A DNA stretch of 64,000 nt from Flavobacteriaceae bacterium (lineage in GTDB: Bacteria; Bacteroidota; Bacteroidia; Flavobacteriales; Flavobacteriaceae): NCBI GenBank assembly GCA_029243385.1, contig JAQWSC010000002.1:1-64000 (forward strand), read 5' to 3'. The notes beneath the pieces are model-generated. The model saw only the letters and a list, made by a program, of their open reading frames with translations. It made no database searches and was not told the DNA's origin. The position numbers and the translations under genes are program-made. Each line of letters starts with the position of its first letter. Position 1 is the stretch's first letter. Shown one piece after another: positions 19,462-27,433 of the stretch.

Positions 19462-22125
19462 TTATAATATTTTACGGGGCTCTCTTCTTTTATCGTGTTT
19501 CAAATCACTTAAAATACTTGATTTAACTCCAATAAAAAAGTACCAAGAAGATCGCGTGCTAAAGGGAACCCAATTGAAACTCATGCGCCAACTTTCAAGA
19601 TCGCGCTCAAAACGAAGCTGGGTATAAGTAACTCCTTTGTTTTTAAAATCATAACCAGATGAGGCACCAACTTTCCATTTGGGTGAAAGCTCAATATTCC
19701 CAGACATCATCAAGGAATTGTTGGAAATTTCACGCTGATTTACTGCATTGGAATACGTCATCGAATAAGCAACTCGGATATCCCACGGGAGCGAATAACG
19801 ATACAATTCAGTGTCTTCTTCTTCCGCATCATCCTCTTCATCATCATTAAAATAAGAACTGTCTGAAAAATCGTTTTCGGTTCCAAATAGGTCGTCTTTC
19901 CGTCCACCACTTCGAGAATTGTCAAAGCCTTTATCTTCAGAACTATTTTCTTTAAGATTTTTACTGGAAAACGAATACCCCATGTTTATATTGGCGCTTG
20001 TCATTCTAAAAAGACCGCCACCATCATCGATATTAAAGGTGTTAATACGTCTTCCATCCTCATCAATCGCGTAGGGATCGAATGTAGCTCCAACATTAAG
20101 ATTCATTTTGTTATCGAATAAAGAGGTTCCTGTTGTCATTCGGACAGGACTCCAACGGAGCGAATCAGCTGATATGTTGTAGCTTGTTGAGAAGTTGAGG
20201 TTGTTTAACAGCTTTATTTTTTTAGGCTCTGTTTTGGTACTGTCTTTGTCAACTACCTTGGCTTCAAAATTGTTGCTTAAACTAATTCCTACAGAACTAG
20301 AGTAACGATTGCTAGGTACTCCATTGATTCCTCCTTCAAATCTTGAATACTCTTGGGTGTCACCTTCTGCATTGATAATGTATTCGTCATAATACTGATC
20401 AAAACTTGGAGAAATTCCATAACTAACAGAAGGCCGTATGACGTGTCGAATGGATTGAATTTTTTTTCCTTCTTTGAGGTTAAAAGTACCATAGACAGTA
20501 GTTCCAAGGCTGGCACTAAAATTATATTCCCCAAATCGATCAAACCCTTTGAGTGTATCAATTGTCCCTACTTCATTCTTGATATTGTCATAATCGTTTC
20601 GACGAATGGTTTGATTGGTCCACGATTCAGAATAATTCCCTCCCAAACTCAAACTAAAATGCTTTAGCAATTTAACATTCGTACTTATAGGGATATTATG
20701 TTTCATTCCCGATCGAGCATTGTCAAACATTTCTTTTTTCAGAAACAATGAATCGGTTGTTTCAATTCTATTTTCACCTCGGACAGAATATTGAAAATTG
20801 ATATTTTCTATGAGTCCTTTTTTGATTCCATCTCGTTTTGCAAAGGGATAAATACGTTCCATACTGGCCTGAAATGTTGGCAATGTCATGTTTATTTTTT
20901 CAGTATTGGTGTTTTGAGAATGAGAAGCAGATAGCGATAAGTTTACCGACGGATATCCCGAGAATGTTTTGGAGTAAGATATAGAAGAACTTAGGGTGTT
21001 GTTCAAAAAATTGGGAGTGTTAAGTTGGTTAACAGATTGGGTGTAGTAATTGCTACTTCCTAAATTTACTGAAGCAGAAAAACGACTATTTGGATTTGAC
21101 TTCGAGTCTTGGCTATGAGACCACCGTAAATTATAAATATTGGATTTTGAGTAACCACTTAGGCCCCGTTCTCCATTGATTAAGTTTTCGAACCGAAAAC
21201 TGAGATTTCCTTGATACCTATAGCGTCTTTTGTAAGTAGTTTCGGAACGAAGTCCATAACTTCCATTGGTGTAATAGTCTCCAAGGAGCGCAATGTCAAA
21301 ATAATCGCTAAAAACAAAATAATAACCTCCATTTTGGATAAAGTATCCTCTTGCGTTAGTTTGGCCTATTGTCGGAAAAATAAAGCCAGTCGCACGATCC
21401 TTAGAAAGTGGAAAATACGCAAATGGCAATACAACAGGGGTTGGTATTCCAGCCAAATATAAATTACTCAGCCCAGCGATAATTTTCTTTCCCGGAATAA
21501 ATTTACCATTTCGAACACGAATATGATATTCAGGATCTTCCAAGTCTTTGGCCGTAGTTACCTTGGCATTTCCAATGTAATACACCGAGTCGTTTTCTTT
21601 TTTTGTTTTTTCAGAAATGACATTCATGCCATTTTGTTCACTTCTAGAGTTCCAAATAAGTGCTTTTTTGGTGTCAAAATTAAATCGCAATGAATCGGGA
21701 TTTACTTCGTCACCTCCCTGTTTAAAAATAGGATACTGCGTGTACGCTCCCGTAGAATCTTTGATTCTTCCTGCTGCAACAATGTTGGTGTTATAGTCCA
21801 AAACAATGATTCCAGCCTTTAATTCTGTATTTTGATAATACAATTCAGCTTGATCGTACAAATAAAGTTTATTTTCTTTCTTGTTGATCTTCATGTAGCC
21901 TTTGGCATTTCGTTTGATTATATCCAATAAAATAGGCTGCTTTGGGTTGATGCTGTCAGCAGAAATACTATCAATTTCTGATTGACTTTCAGCGAGTTCA
22001 TTGGTTTGTGAAAACAAAAATGAAGTTGTTAGTAAACAAATGAAAAGTGTCAACACAAAGGTGTTGAATGGAATGACATTATGTTTTATTTTTGTAATCA
22101 ATGCAGAATTGCTTTTGCTTGCCAA
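19462..22125 (-). CDS. lptD: LPS-assembly outer-membrane protein LptD
   Basis: LptD forms the outer-membrane beta-barrel of the LPS export machine and works with the lipoprotein LptE. The 887-residue protein has a signal peptide (FVLTLFICLLTTSFLFS), an OstA-like periplasmic beta-jellyroll at about 60-230, and a long barrel rich in alternating aromatic strands to a C-terminal WYFFIGVKSS strand. An acidic, low-complexity insert (FNDDEEDDAEEEDTE) lies near residue 760. The only start available in frame is TTG at 22125, or a GTG at 22056 directly before the hydrophobic core. It is divergent from the amidase. Confidence 0.88.
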   Translation of the reverse strand: MASKSNSALITKIKHNVIPFNTFVLTLFICLLTTSFLFSQTNELAESQSEIDSISADSINPKQPILLDIIKRNAKGYMKINKKENKLYLYDQAELYYQNTELKAGIIVLDYNTNIVAAGRIKDSTGAYTQYPIFKQGGDEVNPDSLRFNFDTKKALIWNSRSEQNGMNVISEKTKKENDSVYYIGNAKVTTAKDLEDPEYHIRVRNGKFIPGKKIIAGLSNLYLAGIPTPVVLPFAYFPLSKDRATGFIFPTIGQTNARGYFIQNGGYYFVFSDYFDIALLGDYYTNGSYGLRSETTYKRRYRYQGNLSFRFENLINGERGLSGYSKSNIYNLRWSHSQDSKSNPNSRFSASVNLGSSNYYTQSVNQLNTPNFLNNTLSSSISYSKTFSGYPSVNLSLSASHSQNTNTEKINMTLPTFQASMERIYPFAKRDGIKKGLIENINFQYSVRGENRIETTDSLFLKKEMFDNARSGMKHNIPISTNVKLLKHFSLSLGGNYSESWTNQTIRRNDYDNIKNEVGTIDTLKGFDRFGEYNFSASLGTTVYGTFNLKEGKKIQSIRHVIRPSVSYGISPSFDQYYDEYIINAEGDTQEYSRFEGGINGVPSNRYSSSVGISLSNNFEAKVVDKDSTKTEPKKIKLLNNLNFSTSYNISADSLRWSPVRMTTGTSLFDNKMNLNVGATFDPYAIDEDGRRINTFNIDDGGGLFRMTSANINMGYSFSSKNLKENSSEDKGFDNSRSGGRKDDLFGTENDFSDSSYFNDDEEDDAEEEDTELYRYSLPWDIRVAYSMTYSNAVNQREISNNSLMMSGNIELSPKWKVGASSGYDFKNKGVTYTQLRFERDLESWRMSFNWVPFSTRSSWYFFIGVKSSILSDLKHDKRREPRKIL

Positions 22126-22172
22126 AACTACGGATATTTTTTGTGAGCGCGATTCTGATTTTTAAGAAACCT

Positions 22173-23309
22173 ATGAACTTTTTTATGTCCAACAGGCATT
22201 CAGTTTCAAAACCATTTTTTATAGCTCTTTTGGGCGTATTATTTTTATTGACGATTTCTTCTTTTTTGGCTTTCAAAAATCAAGCCACTGATCCTGTATT
22301 TACTGTTGTTTTAGACGCTGGTCATGGAGGAAAAGATCCGGGTAACAGAGGAAATGGTTATTATGAAAAAAAAATAGCCCTAAACATTGCTCTTAAAATA
22401 GGAGAGAAATTAAAAAAAGTTCCAGGAGTTAAAGTCGTTTATACCCGAACAAAAGATCATTTTGTTCCACTAAACACACGTGCTTCCATAGCCAACAAAG
22501 CCAAGGCAGATTTGTTTGTCTCTATTCATTGCGATGCACACAACTCCAATGCTTATGGTGCGGGAACCTTTGTGTTGGGTCTCCACGAAAACAATCGGAA
22601 TTTTAGAATAGCCCAAAAAGAAAATTCGGTTATTTTCCTAGAAAAAGATTACGAACAGAAATACGACGGGTTTGATCCTAACAATCCCGAATCTGTAATC
22701 AGTTTGGTTTTGATGCAAGAGGAATATTTAGATCAAAGTATTGAGGCCGCAGCAGTAATTCAAGAAAGTTTTGTTAAAAACCTAAATCGAAAAGACAGAA
22801 CAGTCAAACAAGCAGGATTTTTGGTTTTGAGAAATACGTATATGCCCAGCGTTTTGGTAGAAACAGGGTTTTTGACTAACAAAAGAGAAGGAGCGTATTT
22901 GAATTCCTCGAAAGGCCAACGAGATATAGCTACTGCAATAACCAAAGCTATTCTAAATTACAAGAATCGCCTTCATCAAACGATCTCTACTGATGATACA
23001 AAAATCACACCCCAACCCGAACAAATTCTCTCGAAAAGTGAATATCCTTCTGAGATTCTATTCAAAATTCAAATAGCTGCGAGTACAAAGAAAGTAGAGA
23101 CAAAACCTTATAATTTTAAGGGATTGAATCATGTTGCGGTTGAGAAAAAGGGAGTGTTGTATCGTTATTATTATGGAACTACTGACAGCTATGAAAAGGC
23201 AAAAAAACTTCACAAAGAAGCAGTAGAAAAAGGATACTCAAAGAGTTTTGTCAAAGCATTTAAAAATGGGAAAGAAATAAAACTCAGCCAAGCTTTGAAT
23301 AGTGATTGA
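22173..23309 (+). CDS. N-acetylmuramoyl-L-alanine amidase (Amidase_3) with C-terminal SPOR-like domain
   Basis: This periplasmic zinc amidase cleaves the stem peptide from murein, usually at division. From ATG 22173 it has about 378 residues: an N-terminal membrane anchor or signal (FIALLGVLFLLTISSFLAF), the catalytic domain with DAGHGGKDPGNRG (zinc His), HCDAHN (zinc His) and VETGFLTN (catalytic Glu), then a linker and a C-terminal SPOR-like module (FKIQIAAS...YRYYYGTTDSYEKAKKL) that would bind septal glycan. I preferred ATG 22173 because the frame upstream (from 22101) would overlap the lptD N-terminus. ATG 22185 is also possible. The MCE gene follows after 42 bp. Confidence 0.92.
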   Translation: MNFFMSNRHSVSKPFFIALLGVLFLLTISSFLAFKNQATDPVFTVVLDAGHGGKDPGNRGNGYYEKKIALNIALKIGEKLKKVPGVKVVYTRTKDHFVPLNTRASIANKAKADLFVSIHCDAHNSNAYGAGTFVLGLHENNRNFRIAQKENSVIFLEKDYEQKYDGFDPNNPESVISLVLMQEEYLDQSIEAAAVIQESFVKNLNRKDRTVKQAGFLVLRNTYMPSVLVETGFLTNKREGAYLNSSKGQRDIATAITKAILNYKNRLHQTISTDDTKITPQPEQILSKSEYPSEILFKIQIAASTKKVETKPYNFKGLNHVAVEKKGVLYRYYYGTTDSYEKAKKLHKEAVEKGYSKSFVKAFKNGKEIKLSQALNSD

Positions 23310-23351
23310 ATTTAGGCTAAATTTGTATAAATAACTTTAAAAATTTTTTTT

Positions 23352-24290
23352 TTGAAAATCACCCCCGAAATTAAAACAGCCATTATGATGATTGCCGTCA
23401 TCGGGCTTTTCATTTTTGGATTTAGTTATCTCAAATCCAATGATGTTTTTAGCAAAGACCGTACGTTTTACGCAGTTTATAACGACGTAGAAGGCATGGC
23501 TGTGGGTACTCCAGTCACTATCAACGGATTTCAAGTGGGTTCTGTTCAAAATATTTCATTTTTAAACAGTACAGGAAAGCTGGTAATCAAATTTCGTGTT
23601 GAGAATAAGTTCCAATTCAGTGCTAGCAGTACAGCTAAGATTTATGAAGCTGGACTCATAGGTGGAAAAGCAATCGCTATTGTTCCTTCTTCAAAAAATA
23701 TTCCATTGGCAAAATCAGGTGATACGCTTCAGGCTGCCATTTCTCCAGGTTTAACCGAATTGGTTAACAATAAGCTTTCTCCACTTCAAGATAAAATTGA
23801 AGCTATGATTGTCAATGCAGATACAGCACTGCAAAATATCAACTCCATTCTCGATGAACCCACTCGAAATAACCTGAAATCAAGTGTTGAAGGATTTAGC
23901 AATAGCATGCAAGAACTTGATAAATTAGGAAAATCGTTAAACGCCATAGTTTCGGGTAAAGATGGACAGCTTACAAACACCATGTCTGAATTAAACACGG
24001 CAAGTAAAAATTTAGCAACCATTACTTCTGATATCACTGACGCAGATATTGGCGCTACTCTAAAAGATTTGCAAACGGTTACATCTTCTTTAAGCAATAT
24101 TCTTAAAAACATTGAGCAAGGAAAAGGATCTGCTGGAAAATTATTAAACGATGATGCTTTGTATAGCAATTTATCAGAAGCTTCAAAAGCCCTTAATTTA
24201 TTGCTCGAGGATATGAGAGAACACCCCAAGCGTTATGTTCATTTTTCAATTTTTGGAAAAAAACAACAACCCTACAAACCAACTGAGTAA
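23352..24290 (+). CDS. MlaD/MCE family protein (phospholipid/lipid transport)
   Basis: The protein has 312 residues. A single N-terminal membrane helix (AIMMIAVIGLFIFGFSYL) is followed by an MCE domain at about 35-115 (GMAVGTPVTINGFQVGSV...STAKIYEAGLIGGKAIAIV) and a helical C-terminal part. MCE proteins form hexameric rings that move lipids between the inner and outer membranes, with an MlaE/MlaF ABC core that is not encoded here. The start codon is TTG at 23352, and the following KITPEIKTAI matches the usual flavobacterial N-terminus. It is downstream of the amidase and 20 bp upstream of an Fe-S protein gene. Confidence 0.9.
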   Translation: MKITPEIKTAIMMIAVIGLFIFGFSYLKSNDVFSKDRTFYAVYNDVEGMAVGTPVTINGFQVGSVQNISFLNSTGKLVIKFRVENKFQFSASSTAKIYEAGLIGGKAIAIVPSSKNIPLAKSGDTLQAAISPGLTELVNNKLSPLQDKIEAMIVNADTALQNINSILDEPTRNNLKSSVEGFSNSMQELDKLGKSLNAIVSGKDGQLTNTMSELNTASKNLATITSDITDADIGATLKDLQTVTSSLSNILKNIEQGKGSAGKLLNDDALYSNLSEASKALNLLLEDMREHPKRYVHFSIFGKKQQPYKPTE

Positions 24291-24309
24291 TTGTTAATTT
24301 TTTATAAAG

Positions 24310-25635
24310 GTGACCCTAGTTCCTAATATTATTTTTGCGATTCTTTTTTTTACAGGCATTGCTATTTTTGCAAAAAATGTAAAAAAAATCATACGCAATA
24401 TTCGACTAGGCATTTCTGAAAACCGAAGCGATCAGTCCTCTCTTAGATGGAAACAAATGATACGAGTCGCCCTAGGACAGTCCAAAATGGTCACACGACC
24501 CATAGCTGGTGTGCTTCACATTATAGTTTACGTTGGATTTGTTATTATTAATATTGAACTTCTTGAAATTATTGTTGATGGATTGTTAGGTACTCACCGA
24601 GTTTTCGCTCCGTATTTAGGTTCATTCTACAATGTTTTAATCGCTAGTTTTGAAATTTTTGCTCTTCTGGTCATTGTAGCTGTATTCTTTTTTTGGACAA
24701 GAAGAAATATGGTCAAATTAAAGCGGTTTTTAAACTCCGAAATGAAAGGATGGCCCAAAACAGATGCCAATTTGATTTTATACATTGAAGTGATTTTGAT
24801 GACATTATTTTTAACAATGAATGCGTCTGATTTTTGGCTCCAAACCAAAGAAGTTGCTAATTATTCATTGGCTGGAAGTTTTCCTGTAAGTCAATTCATA
24901 AGCCCTTTGTTTGATGGTTTGTCAGTTGCATCTGTCGTTGCGATTGAACGTACGGCTTGGTGGTTGCATATTGTTGGAATTTTATTCTTTTTGAATTACC
25001 TCTATTATTCTAAACACTTACATATTATCCTTGCCTTTCCAAATACATATTTTGCAAACATCCAACCCAAAGGTCAGCTTTCAAACCTCGATTCTGTCAC
25101 AACAGAAGTAAAACTTATGATGGATCCTCCTGCAGACCCCTATGCAAATCCTCCTGAAGACCAGGAAGTTGCTAAATTTGGAGCTTCTGATGTAATGGAC
25201 TTAAGTTGGGTTCAATTACTCAACGCTTATACGTGTACAGAATGCGGGCGATGTACGAGTGAATGCCCTGCGAATCAAACAGGAAAACTATTGTCGCCCC
25301 GTAAAATCATGATGGATACTCGCGATCGTTTGGAAGAAGTTGGTAAAAATATCGACACCAACAAAGGTTGTTTTGTGCCCGATGGAAAACAATTGTTAAA
25401 TGATTATATTTCTCAAGAAGAATTGTGGGCCTGTACTTCATGCAACGCATGTGTAGAAGCGTGCCCTATTGGAATTGATCCTTTGTCTATTATTGTAGAT
25501 ATGAGACGCTATTTAGTTATGGAGCAGTCATCCGCTCCTTCGGATTTAAACAATATGATGAGCAATATAGAAAATAATGGTGCGCCTTGGCCTTTTAGCC
25601 CAATGGATCGCTTGAACTGGAAAAACGAATTATAA
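24310..25635 (+). CDS. Membrane-bound (Fe-S)-binding protein, heterodisulfide-reductase/GlpC-like
   Basis: This 441-residue protein has an N-terminal membrane domain of about five helices, resembling a cytochrome b/NarI-type gamma subunit, and a cytoplasmic ferredoxin-like domain near 300-400. The two [4Fe-4S] cluster motifs are CTECGRCTSECPANQTG and CTSCNACVEACPIGIDP. The start is GTG (24310). It probably passes electrons between the quinone pool and a soluble partner. The partner is likely the CCG-domain protein two genes on, since HdrD-like proteins carry both modules in one chain. The physiological substrate is unknown. Confidence 0.85.
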   Translation: MTLVPNIIFAILFFTGIAIFAKNVKKIIRNIRLGISENRSDQSSLRWKQMIRVALGQSKMVTRPIAGVLHIIVYVGFVIINIELLEIIVDGLLGTHRVFAPYLGSFYNVLIASFEIFALLVIVAVFFFWTRRNMVKLKRFLNSEMKGWPKTDANLILYIEVILMTLFLTMNASDFWLQTKEVANYSLAGSFPVSQFISPLFDGLSVASVVAIERTAWWLHIVGILFFLNYLYYSKHLHIILAFPNTYFANIQPKGQLSNLDSVTTEVKLMMDPPADPYANPPEDQEVAKFGASDVMDLSWVQLLNAYTCTECGRCTSECPANQTGKLLSPRKIMMDTRDRLEEVGKNIDTNKGCFVPDGKQLLNDYISQEELWACTSCNACVEACPIGIDPLSIIVDMRRYLVMEQSSAPSDLNNMMSNIENNGAPWPFSPMDRLNWKNEL

Positions 25636-25658
25636 ACGCATAATATTTAAATAAAACA

Positions 25659-26105
25659 ATGAAAAACGAAGAAGTTGAAAAGTTATTGAGTAAAAAAATA
25701 GAAGAAGGGGAACACATCAGTCCGGTTTTGCCTGAAGGAGTCAAAAATTACTTAATTGATATTGACGGAACTATTTGTGATGATATTCCCAACGAAGAGC
25801 CCGAAAGAATGGCTACGGCAAATGTATATCCAGATGCGCTAATAACACTTAATAAGTGGTACGACCAAGGACACATTATCTGTTTTTTCACTTCTCGAAC
25901 TGAAGAACACAGAGGAGTTACCACAGATTGGCTCAACAAGCACGGATTTAAATTTCACAGTCTATTGATGGGCAAGCCAAGAGGCGGAAATTATCATTGG
26001 GTGGACAATCATTTGGTAAAAGCCACTCGATACAATGGTAAATTTACTGACTTGGTAGATAAAGAAGTTACTATCCAAGTGTTTGATGACGGACAACACG
26101 ATTAA
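25659..26105 (+). CDS. HAD-superfamily protein of unknown substrate
   Basis: This 148-residue protein has the HAD nucleophile motif DIDGTICDD near residues 34-42, motif II in FFTSRTEEHRG, and a late GKPRGGNYHWVDNH. Homologues in flavobacteria are often labelled phosphoheptose isomerase, which is not supported by these motifs. It sits between two Fe-S protein genes, 10 bp before the second, which hints at a shared transcript but not at a function. Confidence 0.65.
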   Translation: MKNEEVEKLLSKKIEEGEHISPVLPEGVKNYLIDIDGTICDDIPNEEPERMATANVYPDALITLNKWYDQGHIICFFTSRTEEHRGVTTDWLNKHGFKFHSLLMGKPRGGNYHWVDNHLVKATRYNGKFTDLVDKEVTIQVFDDGQHD

Positions 26106-26115
26106 ATAACACCTC

Positions 26116-26907
26116 ATGAGCCAGCAAATTTCCATACCCACTTTAGCTGAAATGATTCAAGAAGGCAAAAAGCCCGAAGTATTGTTTTGGGTTGGATGTG
26201 CGGGAAGTTTCGATGATCGCGCCAAAAAAATCACAAAAGCCTTTGTGAAAATACTACATCAGGCATCAGTATCTTTTGCAGTATTGGGAGCTGAGGAGAG
26301 TTGCACTGGCGATCCTGCCAAACGTTCTGGAAATGAGTTTTTATTTCAAATGCAAGCCATGGCGAATATTGAGGTGCTCAATGGGTATGAAGTTCAAAGA
26401 ATTGTTACCGCTTGCCCGCATTGTTTTAACACCTTAAAAAATGAATACCCGAGTTTGGGTGGAAATTATGAAGTAGTTCACCACACTCAATTTTTAAAAG
26501 GATTGTTAGAAGATGGCCGTTTGAAAGTTGAAGGCGGACAATTCAAAGGAAAGCGTATAACATTTCACGATCCCTGTTATTTGGGACGCGCAAACAACGA
26601 ATACGAAGCCCCCCGAAATCTCCTTCACAAACTGGAAGCCGAGATAGTTGAAATGAAAAATTGTAAGCAAAAGGGATTGTGTTGTGGCGCAGGAGGTGCG
26701 CAAATGTTTAAAGAACCCGAAAAAGGAAACAAAGACATCAATATTGAGCGAACAGAACAAGCCCTTGAAAAACAACCCAATATTATAGCCACGGGTTGTC
26801 CTTTTTGCAATACCATGATGACCGACGGCATTAAAAACAAAGAAAAAGAAGCGAGTGTTCAAGTCATGGATGTAGCCGAATTGGTCGCTCAAGCCAAAGA
26901 CCTTTAA
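26116..26907 (+). CDS. (Fe-S)-binding protein with two CCG (cysteine-rich) domains
   Basis: The 263-residue soluble protein has the HdrB/GlpC/LutA-type cysteine-rich repeats: CAGSFDD near the start, CPHCFNTLKNEYP, FHDPCYLGR, LCCGAGGAQMF and CPFCNTMM. Such domains hold non-cubane 4Fe-4S clusters. It likely pairs with the membrane Fe-S protein at 24310 as a split HdrD/GlpC-type electron-transfer complex (inference from gene order). It is 3 bp upstream of the next gene. Confidence 0.85.
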   Translation: MSQQISIPTLAEMIQEGKKPEVLFWVGCAGSFDDRAKKITKAFVKILHQASVSFAVLGAEESCTGDPAKRSGNEFLFQMQAMANIEVLNGYEVQRIVTACPHCFNTLKNEYPSLGGNYEVVHHTQFLKGLLEDGRLKVEGGQFKGKRITFHDPCYLGRANNEYEAPRNLLHKLEAEIVEMKNCKQKGLCCGAGGAQMFKEPEKGNKDINIERTEQALEKQPNIIATGCPFCNTMMTDGIKNKEKEASVQVMDVAELVAQAKDL

Positions 26908-26910
26908 AAT

Positions 26911-27393
26911 ATGATTGTTGACTTTTCAGAATTACCGAAAACTTCTAAAGTTTGGATTTTTCAATCCAATCGTTCTTTAAATGATGAAGAATTGCAATCA
27001 ATTCAAACGAAGCTAACAGAATTTCTATCACAATGGACAGCTCATGGAGCCGATTTAAAAGCCGGCTTCGAATTTCGATACAAACGATTTATTGTTGTTG
27101 CATTGGATCAAAATGAAAACAAAGCCACAGGGTGCTCAATAGATACATTGATTCACTTTGTTCAGGCAATCGAAACAGCGTTTTCAATTGATCTGCTTGA
27201 TAAAATGAATGTGTCTTATAAACAAGGGGAATTTATCGCCTACAAAAACCTAGTTGATTTTAAAACAATGGCCAAAAAAAGATCGGTTTCGCCAAAAACA
27301 ATTGTTTTTAACAACTTGGTAGTTGATAAGGCTGATTATCAAGAAAATTGGGAAATCCCTGCCAGTGAAAGCTGGCACGCTCGTTTTTTTTAA
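26911..27393 (+). CDS. Conserved flavobacterial protein of unknown function
   Basis: The 160-residue protein has no signal peptide and no membrane segment. It carries the recurring family features SKVWIFQSNR, WTAHGADLKAGFEFRYKRF, ATGCSID and an ending SESWHARFF. Homologues are commonly named ABC transporter ATPase, but no Walker A, Walker B or signature motif is present, so that name should not be carried over. It is coupled to the CCG Fe-S gene (3-bp gap) and is the last gene of that set. A hairpin terminator overlaps its 3' end. Confidence 0.75.
   Translation: MIVDFSELPKTSKVWIFQSNRSLNDEELQSIQTKLTEFLSQWTAHGADLKAGFEFRYKRFIVVALDQNENKATGCSIDTLIHFVQAIETAFSIDLLDKMNVSYKQGEFIAYKNLVDFKTMAKKRSVSPKTIVFNNLVVDKADYQENWEIPASESWHARFF
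27360..27391 (+). terminator. Hairpin terminator overlapping the end of the Fe-S gene set
   Basis: TGCCAG (27360-27365) pairs with CTGGCA (27372-27377) around a 6-nt loop, and eight T follow at 27384-27391 after a short spacer. The stem lies inside the last codons of the upstream gene. Confidence 0.5.
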
Positions 27394-27433
27394 AATAATT
27401 TCCGTAATTCCCAAAATTCACTACATTTAAAAG

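Noticed and set aside
26911-27393. ABC transporter ATPase label used for similar proteins
   Set aside because: No Walker A, Walker B or signature motif is present in the 160 residues.
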